From Streptomyces sp. WM6378 (GTDB taxonomy: Bacteria > Actinomycetota > Actinomycetes > Streptomycetales > Streptomycetaceae): 13,445 nucleotides of DNA. The position numbers and the translations under genes were made by a program. Position 1 is the first letter of the stretch; each line of letters opens with the position of its first letter. This document shows positions 5,572 through 13,445 of this stretch, piece by piece. Where the stretch lies: contig NZ_LGDD01000040.1 of the NCBI RefSeq assembly GCF_001279695.1, positions 1 to 13,445 on the forward strand, in the 5' to 3' direction. The notes beneath the pieces were generated by a model. That model did not search any database. It had not been told where the DNA came from and was given only the letters and a program-made list of their open reading frames with translations.

Positions 5572-6294
5572 TCAGTTTTTGCGGTGGCCTATCAGGCGCG
5601 GTTTCGGTTCAAGACCGTCCAAACCGTGCCAGGCCAGATTCACCAGATGTGCCGCGACTTCCGCCTTCTTGGGCTTGCGCACGTCCAGCCACCACTGCCC
5701 GGTGAGCGCCACCATGCCGACCAGCGCCTGCGCGTACAGCGGCGCCAGTTTCGCGTCGAAACCGCGGGCCTTGAACTCCAGGCCCAGAATGTCCTCGACC
5801 TGGGTCGCGATGTCGGAGATCAGCGAGGCGAACGTTCCCGTCGACTGGGCGACGGGGGAGTCGCGCACCAGAATGCGGAATCCGTCCGTATACGTCTCGA
5901 TGTAGTCGAGCAGGGCGAATGCGGCCTGCTCCAGGAGTTCCCGCGGGTGCCCCGCGGTCAGCGCGCCCGTCACGCCGTCGAGCAGCGAGCGCATTTCCCG
6001 GTCCACGACGACCGCGTACAGGCCTTCCTTGCCGCCGAAGTGCTCGTACACCACCGGCTTGGAGACGCCCGCCTTCGCCGCGATCTCCTCGACCGAGGTG
6101 CCCTCGAAGCCCTTCTCCGCGAAGAGTGTGCGACCGATGTCCAGCAGTTGCTCCCGGCGCTCGGCGCCGGTCATCCGGGTCCGGCGGGTGCGCCGGGGCT
6201 TCTCTGCGGAGCCTGGGGCCCCGGCCGAGCGGGAGGAACCAGAGGTGCTGGTGGTACGGGTGGTACTGGAGTCGGTCGCCACGTCGTCCATCAT
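5572..6294 (-). CDS. TetR-family regulator coupled to desaturase
   Basis: This encodes a 240-residue TetR-family repressor. Residues 1-40 are a Ser/Thr-rich, then basic tail. The DNA-binding domain spans about 45-95, with the helix-turn-helix TSVEEIAAKAGVSKPVVYEHF (66-86). The remaining helical domain should bind ligand and dimerise. ATG at 6294 overlaps the desaturase stop as ATGA, so translation is coupled; the open frame reaching 6531 merely runs inside the desaturase gene. Being the second gene of the operon, it probably controls the desaturase promoter through the tandem site at 7334-7361, sensing an acyl-CoA or similar lipid signal as related regulators of desaturases do. The target is inferred from context. 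Confidence 0.92.
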   Translation of the reverse strand: MMDDVATDSSTTRTTSTSGSSRSAGAPGSAEKPRRTRRTRMTGAERREQLLDIGRTLFAEKGFEGTSVEEIAAKAGVSKPVVYEHFGGKEGLYAVVVDREMRSLLDGVTGALTAGHPRELLEQAAFALLDYIETYTDGFRILVRDSPVAQSTGTFASLISDIATQVEDILGLEFKARGFDAKLAPLYAQALVGMVALTGQWWLDVRKPKKAEVAAHLVNLAWHGLDGLEPKPRLIGHRKN

Positions 6295-7286
6295 GCCGCC
6301 TCGGCGGCCTTGCCCTTGCGCCGGGACCGGTCGCCCTCGTTCCGCTTGGAGTCGATACGGGCCGCGCTCGGCCAGCGCACGTCGTAGGCCAGACCCAACT
6401 GCTCGCACCAGCGGATGATCCGGGCACTGGAGTCGATCTGCCCGCGCATCACCCCGTGCCGGGCCGACGTCGGGTCCGCGTGGTGCAGGTTGTGCCACGA
6501 CTCGCCGCAGGACAGGACCGCCAGCCACCACACGTTGCCGCTGCGGTCACGCGACTTGAAGGGCCGCTTGCCCACCGCGTGACAGATCGAGTTGATCGAC
6601 CACGTCACATGGTGCAGCAGCGCGACCCGCACGAGGGAGCCCCAGAAGAACGCCGTGAACGCGCCCCACCACGACATCGTCACCAGACCGCCCACCAGCG
6701 GCGGAATCAAGAGGGAGAGGGTCGTCCAGTACACGAAGTCGCGCGAGATGCGGCGGATCGCCGGGTCGGCGAGCAGATCCGGGGCGTACTTCTCCTGCGA
6801 GGTCTGCTCCTCGTCGAACATCCAGGCGATGTGCGCCCACCACAGGCCCTTCAGGAGCGCGGGCAGCGTCTCGCCGAACCGCCACGGCGAATGCGGGTCG
6901 CCCTCCGCGTCCGAGAACTTGTGGTGCCTGCGGTGATCGGCCACCCAGCGCACCAGCGGCCCTTCCACCGCCATCGAGCCCGCGACCGCGAGCGCGATCC
7001 GCAGCGGCCGCTTCGCCTTGAACGAGCCGTGCGTGAAATAGCGGTGGAAACCGATCGTCACGCCGTGGCAGCCCAGGTAGTACATGAACACGAGGAGGCC
7101 GAGATCGAGCCAGCTGACCCCCCAGCCCCAGGCGAGCGGCACCGCGGCGAGCAGCGCCACGAAGGGCACCGTGATGAAGAGCAGCAGAGCGATCTGCTCG
7201 ATGGAGCGTTTGCTTTCGCCGCCCAGCGTCGCGGACGGCACCGGAGGTTCGTCCGGCGACTTGAGCAGATCGGGACTGGTGGTCAT
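6291..7286 (-). CDS. Membrane fatty-acid desaturase (delta-9 type, acyl-CoA desaturase family)
   Basis: This encodes a 331-residue integral membrane di-iron desaturase that puts a cis double bond into saturated acyl chains, adjusting membrane fluidity. The three histidine boxes are HRYFTH (81-86), HRRHH (118-122) and HNLHH (265-269), with spacing typical of stearoyl-CoA-type desaturases. Hydrophobic segments lie near 31-55, 60-78, 95-110, 186-204 and 206-224, giving two membrane hairpins around the catalytic boxes. The tail (311-331) is basic. There is no fused cytochrome b5 or ferredoxin domain, so an external electron donor is needed. ATG at 7286 has GGGGG 8 nt upstream. An open frame to 7502 would cross the operator. 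It is co-transcribed with tetR and divergent from ppc. Confidence 0.93.
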   Translation of the reverse strand: MTTSPDLLKSPDEPPVPSATLGGESKRSIEQIALLLFITVPFVALLAAVPLAWGWGVSWLDLGLLVFMYYLGCHGVTIGFHRYFTHGSFKAKRPLRIALAVAGSMAVEGPLVRWVADHRRHHKFSDAEGDPHSPWRFGETLPALLKGLWWAHIAWMFDEEQTSQEKYAPDLLADPAIRRISRDFVYWTTLSLLIPPLVGGLVTMSWWGAFTAFFWGSLVRVALLHHVTWSINSICHAVGKRPFKSRDRSGNVWWLAVLSCGESWHNLHHADPTSARHGVMRGQIDSSARIIRWCEQLGLAYDVRWPSAARIDSKRNEGDRSRRKGKAAEAA

Positions 7287-7333
7287 GGGGAGTACCCCCG
7301 GCAGGGTGAGGAATTCGAGAGGGATTGCCTGGC

Positions 7334-7361
7334 TACGGTTGCGTAACCTACGGCAACGTAA
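7334..7361. promoter_or_regulatory. Tandem operator-like repeat upstream of desaturase
   Basis: Two 13-bp copies of TACGGnnnCGTAA (7334-7346 and 7349-7361), separated by CC, give a 15-bp period. Each copy is itself palindromic (TACG...CGTA). The element lies 48-75 bp upstream of the desaturase start, where the promoter should be. It is likely the binding site of the operon's own TetR protein, perhaps as two dimers. The TAGGTT on the minus strand inside it resembles a -10 box, but no good -35 accompanies it. Confidence 0.65.
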
Positions 7362-7415
7362 GTATGGCAGTGCCGTGGCCCGGGACAAGAGCCGGTGGAC
7401 GGCGGGGCGGAACGG

Positions 7416-7434
7416 GACACCTATCCTGGGTGTC
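7416..7434 (+). promoter_or_regulatory. Putative ppc -10 box within inverted repeat
   Basis: TATCCT (7422-7427) is a plausible -10 and is framed by perfect 6-bp arms GACACC (7416-7421) and GGTGTC (7429-7434). The -35 is poor. If used, the leader would be about 70 nt, ending in AAGGAG before the GTG start. Confidence 0.35.
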
Positions 7435-7504
7435 GTCGGACAGCGCGGTCCGCAAGCCTCCAGAACCCTCCAGACGTGCTCAAACACTGCAAGGAGCCGC
7501 ACCT

Positions 7505-10234
<2,730 letters not shown>

Positions 10235-10246
10235 TTCTCTCCCCAC

Positions 10247-10290
10247 CCCGCCCCTTCCCGAGACCCTCCGGGGGATTGGGAAGGGGCGGG
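10247..10290 (+). terminator. Terminator hairpin after ppc
   Basis: Perfect 13-bp arms CCCGCCCCTTCCC (10247-10259) and GGGAAGGGGCGGG (10278-10290) begin 12 nt after the ppc stop codon. The loop is 18 nt and only TT follows. The GC-only stem without a T-run is typical of Streptomyces terminators. Confidence 0.7.
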
Positions 10291-10383
10291 TTCGTCCCTG
10301 GGGCTCCGCCCCAGACCCCGTATCGCGCCCCAAGGGCGCTCGTCCTCAATCGCCGGACGGGCTGGGTATGCCTGTACCCGGCG

Positions 10384-10432
10384 CTGCCAGGGGCACGGGG
10401 AACTGCGCGCCCAGCCACGCACGGTCCGCAGG
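10384..10432. repeat. 49-nt intergenic direct repeat, copy 1
   Basis: Starts CTGCCAGGGGCACGGGGAAC and ends CACGCACGGTCCGCAGG. It differs from copy 2, exactly 100 bp downstream, at four positions. The GGGGAACTGCGCG core is a familiar Streptomyces intergenic repeat. Confidence 0.75.
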
Positions 10433-10483
10433 TTGAAGGGCGGCGGAGGTTCGGGCCGCGGTCCGGGGTGCCCGCACTGCACC

Positions 10484-10532
10484 CTGCCAGGGGCGCGGGG
10501 AACTGCGCGAGCAACCACGCACGGTCCGCAGG
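10484..10532. repeat. 49-nt intergenic direct repeat, copy 2
   Basis: Same element as 10384-10432 with four substitutions, three of them clustered just after the GGGGAACTGCGCG core. It is in direct orientation at exactly 100-bp spacing; the 51 bp between the copies is unrelated G-rich sequence. Confidence 0.75.
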
Positions 10533-10568
10533 CGGAAAGGCGGGGGCCGGGGGCGGCGCCCCCGGAAG

Positions 10569-11036
10569 CTACAGGGCGATGAATGCCGCCGCCATCGTCG
10601 CCGCCCCCACCAACCCCGCCACCCACGCCGTCCGCGGCATCCGCAGGCCCCCGCCTATCACCAGCGCGGCGAGCAGCAGCGCCCCCGCCAGCGGCAGCCA
10701 TGCGTACAGGAGGCCCGCCGCCCCGCTGCGTACCGCCTCCGCCGTGCCCGGTTTCACGACCACCGGTATGTGGTCGCCCCGCCGAACCGCCACCGACTCG
10801 GCGATCGTCATGCCCGGGTGCGCCGACGAGCCCGGCGAGGGCCGGTAGGGGCCGGTGCACACGTCGTCCGCGCACTTCGTCACCGTCAGCGTGCCGTGGT
10901 CGCGGCCCTTCGCCAGGACCACGTGCTGGGCGGTGCCCCACGACGACCAGAACCCGGCGACCACGAGCAGCGCGGCGACCAGGGCCATCGCGGCCCGGCG
11001 CACGTACAGCAGGAAGGTACGGCTCCGTTTCGTCAT
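10569..11036 (-). CDS. Small three-helix membrane protein of unknown function
   Basis: This encodes 155 residues that I do not recognise as a named family. A basic N-terminus (KRSR, VRR) precedes helix 1 (about 15-33). A polar segment of about 70 residues (34-105) follows, probably outside the cell, with a CX4C pair (C55, C60 in TKCADDVCTGPY) that could form a disulfide. Helices 2 (about 106-129) and 3 (about 136-154) end the protein. No lipobox or enzyme motif is seen. ATG at 11036 is preceded by a good promoter whose -10 ends 8 nt before it. It lies 76 nt downstream of pth on the same strand but appears to have its own promoter. Real gene likely from codon bias and topology; function unknown. 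Confidence 0.8.
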   Translation of the reverse strand: MTKRSRTFLLYVRRAAMALVAALLVVAGFWSSWGTAQHVVLAKGRDHGTLTVTKCADDVCTGPYRPSPGSSAHPGMTIAESVAVRRGDHIPVVVKPGTAEAVRSGAAGLLYAWLPLAGALLLAALVIGGGLRMPRTAWVAGLVGAATMAAAFIAL

Positions 11037-11044
11037 GGGGCGCG

Positions 11045-11074
11045 ATCCTGACGGCTGTGGATGCGCTCGGTCAA
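11045..11074 (-). promoter_or_regulatory. Promoter of membrane protein gene
   Basis: On the minus strand TTGACC (11074-11069) is followed by an 18-nt spacer and CAGGAT (11050-11045), each one mismatch from TTGACA and TAGGAT. The -10 ends 8 nt before ATG, so the transcript would begin at or next to the start codon. Confidence 0.6.
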
Positions 11075-11112
11075 CTTCTTCCCAACAAATAGCGCTGCTC
11101 TGCCACGCCTTG

Positions 11113-11706
11113 TCAGGAGTTGTACGTCGACTGCGCCCGCTCCAAGCCCTCGATCACCAGCGCCTCGGCCGCGTCCGCCGCCCGGTCCACGAAGTAGCCC
11201 AGCTCCTTGCGCTCCGTGGAGGAGAAGTCCTTCAGGACGAAGTCCGCCACCTGCATCCGCCCCGGCGGCCGCCCGATGCCGAACCGCACCCGGTGATAGT
11301 CCGCACCCAGCGACTTCGTGATCGACTTCAGGCCGTTGTGCCCGTTGTCCCCACCGCCCAGCTTCAGCCGCAGCACCCCGTAGTCGATGTCCAGCTCGTC
11401 GTGGACCGCGACGATGTTGGCCACCGGCACCTTGTAGAAGTCGCGCAGCGCCGTCACCGGGCCACCCGAAAGGTTCATGTACGACAACGGCTTGGCGAGC
11501 ACCACCCGGCGGTTCAGCGGACCCGGCGGACCGATCCGCCCCTCCACGACCTGCGCCCGGGCCTTGTGCGCCTTGAACCTGCCGCCCATGCGCTCCGCGA
11601 GCAGATCGACGGTCATGAACCCGACGTTGTGCCGGTTCGCGGCGTACTCCGGACCCGGATTGCCCAGGCCCACGATCAGCCAGGGTGCGTTCGCGTCGGT
11701 CGTCAT
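11113..11706 (-). CDS. pth: Peptidyl-tRNA hydrolase
   Basis: This encodes a 197-residue cytosolic enzyme that frees tRNA from peptidyl-tRNAs dropped by stalled ribosomes. Family residues are intact: N16 in VGLGNPG, catalytic H26 in NRHNVGF, N78 in [12 protein letters not shown]103 in VHDELD and N124 in [11 protein letters not shown]. These correspond to N10, H20, N68, D93 and N114 of the E. coli enzyme. ATG at 11706 has AGGAG about 10 nt upstream. It follows rplY, the usual actinobacterial order, but a strong intrinsic terminator sits in the 114-nt gap, so expression must come from read-through or a promoter squeezed into 32 nt. The C-terminus [10 protein letters not shown] is family-normal. 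Confidence 0.96.
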   Translation of the reverse strand: MTTDANAPWLIVGLGNPGPEYAANRHNVGFMTVDLLAERMGGRFKAHKARAQVVEGRIGPPGPLNRRVVLAKPLSYMNLSGGPVTALRDFYKVPVANIVAVHDELDIDYGVLRLKLGGGDNGHNGLKSITKSLGADYHRVRFGIGRPPGRMQVADFVLKDFSSTERKELGYFVDRAADAAEALVIEGLERAQSTYNS

Positions 11707-11738
11707 GGGGGCTGCGTCTCCTCACCTAAGTGGACAAG

Positions 11739-11778
11739 AAAAAACGGGGCGGCGGGCCATTGTGGCCCGCCGCCCCGT
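11739..11778 (-). terminator. Rho-independent terminator after rplY
   Basis: Perfect 16-bp GC-rich arms (11744-11759 and 11763-11778) close on a 3-nt loop. On the minus strand the stem is followed at once by TTTTTT (11744-11739, the first T also pairing). It lies 42 nt past the rplY stop and 32 nt before the pth start. Confidence 0.92.
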
Positions 11779-11820
11779 CGGAGTCCGTGCCCGGCACGGA
11801 TCTCAGGCAGAGCGTGCGGC

Positions 11821-12408
11821 TCAGGCCTCGGCGCCTTCGGCGGCCTCGGTCTCGGCGGCCGGCTCCTCGGCCTGCGCGGCCAGGATCTGGATGACGACGG
11901 CGTCGGGGTCGGTGGCCAGGGTGGTGCCCGCCGGGAGCTCGATGTCCTTGGCGTGGATGGCCGCGCCGGCCTCAAGGCCCTCGATGGAGACGGTGACCGA
12001 GGTCGGGATGTGGGTGGCCTCGGCCTCGACGGAGAGCGTGTTCAGCACGTTCTCGACCAGGAAGCTGCCCGGGGCCAGGTCGCCCTCGGTCAGGACGCCG
12101 ACCTCGACGGTGACCTTCTCGCCCTTCTTGACGAGCAGCAGGTCGACGTGGACCAGGTAGCCCTTGATGGCGTCACGCTGGACGGCCTTCGGGATGGCGA
12201 GCTCGGTCTTGCCGTCGATGTCCAGGGACAGCAGGACGTTCGGCGTACGCAGCGCGAGCAGCAGCTCGTGGCCCGGCAGGGTCACGTGAACCGGCTCGGT
12301 GCCGTGACCGTAGATGACACCGGGAACCTTGTTCTCACGGCGGATGCTGCGGGCGGCGCCCTTGCCGAAGCTGGAACGGACGTCGGCGGCGAGCTTGACC
12401 TCGGACAT
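11821..12408 (-). CDS. rplY: 50S ribosomal protein L25 / general stress protein Ctc
   Basis: This encodes the 195-residue long (Ctc/TL5) form of L25, which binds 5S rRNA in the large subunit. The N-terminal L25 domain (1-92) shows KLAADVRSSFGKGAARSIRR and the VPGVIYGHG strand. The C-terminal beta domain (about 95-180) shows VTVEVGVLTEGDLAPG and ends near DAVVIQILAAQ. The tail is acidic and alanine-rich. ATG at 12408 has GAGGAG 6 nt upstream; the open frame to 12561 would cross a structured leader. It comes first in rplY-pth. The leader carries hairpins and a T7 run suggestive of attenuation. glmU and prs, often next to rplY in actinobacteria, are absent here. Confidence 0.95.
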   Translation of the reverse strand: MSEVKLAADVRSSFGKGAARSIRRENKVPGVIYGHGTEPVHVTLPGHELLLALRTPNVLLSLDIDGKTELAIPKAVQRDAIKGYLVHVDLLLVKKGEKVTVEVGVLTEGDLAPGSFLVENVLNTLSVEAEATHIPTSVTVSIEGLEAGAAIHAKDIELPAGTTLATDPDAVVIQILAAQAEEPAAETEAAEGAEA

Positions 12409-12425
12409 GTGCACTCCTCGTAGAA

Positions 12426-12453
12426 GGTGAACCAAAAAAATGGTGTGGTCACC
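12426..12453 (-). promoter_or_regulatory. Possible attenuator in rplY leader
   Basis: On the minus strand GGTG-acca-CACC (12453-12442) is a 4-bp hairpin followed by A and seven Ts (12440-12434), a weak terminator shape. A competing fold pairs GGTGA (12453-12449) with TCACC (12430-12426), enclosing CCA/TGG, and would destroy it. The element is 18 nt from the rplY start. Function is speculative. Confidence 0.35.
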
Positions 12454-12502
12454 CGGCCACGACTGGCCTGCTACGAAGAGCGCGTCGATAACGGACCGCC
12501 GT

Positions 12503-12513
12503 ACCTCAGGTAC
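12503..12513. repeat. ACCTCAGGTAC motif upstream of lysR, copy 1
   Basis: ACCTCAGGTAC forms the centre of the 8-bp inverted repeat GCCGTACC-tca-GGTACGGC (12498-12516). An identical 11-mer recurs at 12653-12663 inside the first codons of lysR. It could be a dimeric protein site flanking the lysR start. Confidence 0.35.
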
Positions 12514-12609
12514 GGCCTCCCTCGCCGAGCAACTTCCCCAGACTACCCGGCCACCCCCCACCCGCCCAATTGGATCAGCCGCGAGGGTCCGGGTATCAGA
12601 TCCCGCCCC

Positions 12610-12628
12610 ATAGGCGTTCGCCTATCCT
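12610..12628 (+). promoter_or_regulatory. Palindrome overlapping putative leaderless lysR promoter
   Basis: ATAGGCG-tt-CGCCTAT (12610-12625) has perfect 7-bp arms. Its right arm overlaps TATCCT (12623-12628), a -10-like hexamer ending 8 nt before ATG. There is no Shine-Dalgarno. The palindrome is a good candidate for autoregulation. Confidence 0.5.
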
Positions 12629-12636
12629 TGCTGCTC

Positions 12637-13445
12637 ATGGACCTGCTGCTGCACCTCAGGTACTTCCGCACCGTCGCCGAAGAACAACACTTCGGCCGCG
12701 CCGCCGAACGCCTGCGCGTCGCCCAGCCCTCCCTCTCCCAGCGCATCCAGCGCCTCGAACGAGAACTCGGCGTCCGCCTCCTCGACCGCGGCCGCACCGG
12801 CGCCACCCTCACCCCGGCGGGCCGCCTCGTCCTCGCCGAAGCCGACCCCCTGCTCGACGCCGCCGACCGCCTGCGCACCCTCGTCGGCCGCGTCCAAGGA
12901 GGCGCCGCGGGCACCCTGCGCGCCGCCGTCCCGCCCCAGCTCGGCGGCGCCACCATCGCCGCCCTCCTCACCGCCTACCGCGACCGCAGCCCCGGCGGCG
13001 AACTCGACCTCCGCGAACTCAGCACCGCCGACCAGAGAGCCGAACTCACCGCGGGCACCCTCGACGCCGGCATCGTCCGCCACCCCTGCCCCGCGACCGG
13101 CCTCGGCTTCGGCCCCCAGCTCCACCAGCCACTTGGCGCCCTCCTCGCCGACCAGGACCCCCTCGCCGCCCACACCGAGATCGACGTACGCGAACTCGAC
13201 GGCCGCGAACTCGTCCTCTTCCCCCGGGCCGACGCCCCCGCCCTCCACGACGAAACCCTCACCGCCTGCGCCCGCCACGGCTGCACCCCCAGCGCCGTCC
13301 GCGAAGTCGCCGGCATCGAATTCACCCGCGCCCTCATCCTGTCCGGCACCCACGTCGTCGCCCTCCTGCCCCGGCCCGCCCCCGAACCCGGCACCACCTG
13401 GCGCCCCCTGCCCGCCAACCCCCTCACCTGGCGCACCTCCACCGC
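12637..13445 (+). CDS. LysR-family transcriptional regulator, 3' end outside window
   Basis: 269 codons are visible with no stop, so the gene runs off the right edge; LysR proteins are usually about 290-310 residues, so little is missing. The N-terminal helix-turn-helix is clear: LRYFRTVAEEQHFGRAAERL, AQPSLSQRIQRLERELGVRLLDR, then the LTPAGR turn near residue 60. From about residue 90 the type 2 periplasmic-binding-like ligand domain begins (AGTLRAAVPPQLGG, LDAGIVR, GRELVLFPR, LILSGTHVVALLP). Ligand and targets cannot be told. ATG at 12637 starts exactly at the conserved helix and lacks a ribosome site, fitting a leaderless message. It is divergent from rplY. Codons end in C far more uniformly than in its neighbours. 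Confidence 0.92.
   Translation, partial: MDLLLHLRYFRTVAEEQHFGRAAERLRVAQPSLSQRIQRLERELGVRLLDRGRTGATLTPAGRLVLAEADPLLDAADRLRTLVGRVQGGAAGTLRAAVPPQLGGATIAALLTAYRDRSPGGELDLRELSTADQRAELTAGTLDAGIVRHPCPATGLGFGPQLHQPLGALLADQDPLAAHTEIDVRELDGRELVLFPRADAPALHDETLTACARHGCTPSAVREVAGIEFTRALILSGTHVVALLPRPAPEPGTTWRPLPANPLTWRTST
12653..12663. repeat. ACCTCAGGTAC motif in lysR 5' coding region, copy 2
   Basis: Exact 11-nt match to 12503-12513 at 150-bp spacing, covering lysR codons 6-9 (HLRY). The palindrome is less complete here (GCACCT-c-AGGTAC). May be coincidence. Confidence 0.3.

Larger units (their letters stand above)
10235..10568. repeat. Repeat-rich intergenic region between ppc and membrane protein
   Basis: These 334 bp between convergent genes carry no credible gene. 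They hold the ppc terminator, then a 23-nt palindromic element (10298-10320) that is the exact reverse complement of 143-165. Next is a hairpin GCGCCC-caa-GGGCGC (10325-10339) followed by CGTCCTCAATCGCCGGACGG, a sequence type I recognise as widespread between Streptomyces genes. Then come two copies of a 49-nt repeat and, at 10549-10569, a GC palindrome closely matching 77-97. The last one ends on the stop codon of the membrane protein gene. Confidence 0.75.
12409..12636. promoter_or_regulatory. Divergent rplY-lysR control region
   Basis: This 228-bp gap separates the start codons. For rplY (minus) the best promoter is TTGGGC (12569-12564), an 18-nt spacer and TAGTCT (12545-12540), giving a leader of about 125 nt. 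The leader holds a perfect 8-bp hairpin (12498-12505/12509-12516, loop TCA), a 5-bp hairpin (12455-12459/12464-12468) and a T7-run element next to the start. The lysR side holds a palindrome and -10 box. No tRNA is present. Confidence 0.55.

Noticed and set aside
3530..5905. 791-codon open frame on + across the FG-GAP gene
   Set aside because: It is the complement of repeat codons in the FG-GAP gene: low-complexity Val/Ala/Arg runs, no domain, no ribosome site, and it crosses the shared terminator and the intergenic region.
10547..10569. GC palindrome as a terminator for the membrane protein gene
   Set aside because: The palindrome overlaps the stop codon and matches the repeat at 77-97; it may end transcription, but I could not separate that from it simply being a dispersed repeat.
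10855..12423. 522-codon + frame opposite pth and rplY
   Set aside because: Antisense shadow across three genes and a strong terminator, without any recognisable domain.
12409..12636. tRNA or small RNA gene between rplY and lysR
   Set aside because: No T-arm signature or cloverleaf could be found; the hairpins are explained as leader or operator structure.
12622..13353. 243-codon - frame opposite lysR
   Set aside because: Gly/Ala/Glu-rich antisense of the lysR codons; the + frame has a clear LysR helix-turn-helix.

Overview
The window is chromosomal DNA from a high-GC actinomycete, almost certainly a Streptomyces. Codons end mostly in G or C, GTG and TTG starts occur, and the intergenic GC-palindromes are of types scattered through Streptomyces chromosomes. 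The gene set resembles, from memory, the ppc / desaturase / tamR-tam neighbourhood of S. coelicolor (about SCO3124-SCO3134). It looks like core chromosome. I see no mobile element, CRISPR array, tRNA, rRNA or defence locus.

Left to right: a gene-free edge (1-175) holds two identical G-quadruplex motifs and three GC hairpins. A GNAT acetyltransferase (-) is divergent from an orphan NarL/LuxR response regulator (+, TTG start). The regulator's 3' end overlaps the convergent MarR-family gene tamR (-). tamR is divergent from tam (trans-aconitate methyltransferase, +), with a 14-bp perfect palindrome between them. A small VOC/glyoxalase gene follows tam across a 9-nt tandem repeat. A long shared hairpin separates it from a convergent secreted FG-GAP/VCBS repeat protein (-). 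Next comes a fatty-acid desaturase-tetR operon (-, ATGA overlap). It is divergent from ppc (phosphoenolpyruvate carboxylase, +), with a tandem operator-like repeat between them. Beyond ppc lie a terminator hairpin and about 300 bp of Streptomyces-type repeats, including a 49-bp direct repeat at exactly 100-bp spacing. Then come a small three-helix membrane protein (-), pth (-), rplY (L25/Ctc, -) and a divergent LysR gene (+) that runs off the right edge.

Functionally, the clearest themes are central carbon metabolism and local regulation. Tam removes trans-aconitate, an aconitase inhibitor, and TamR is the matching ligand-responsive repressor. Ppc refills oxaloacetate. A TetR regulator is translationally coupled to the desaturase it probably controls. 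rplY-pth is a translation pair split by a textbook intrinsic terminator. Three genes (tamR, the membrane protein and lysR) have a -10-like hexamer only 7-8 nt before ATG, suggesting leaderless mRNAs.

I did not find a clearly new multi-gene system. The best leads are a start-region hairpin on the FG-GAP gene, an attenuator-like leader on rplY, the atypical receiver of the orphan regulator, the two-site tamR-tam operator, the tandem operator before the desaturase, and the paired G-quadruplexes at the left edge.
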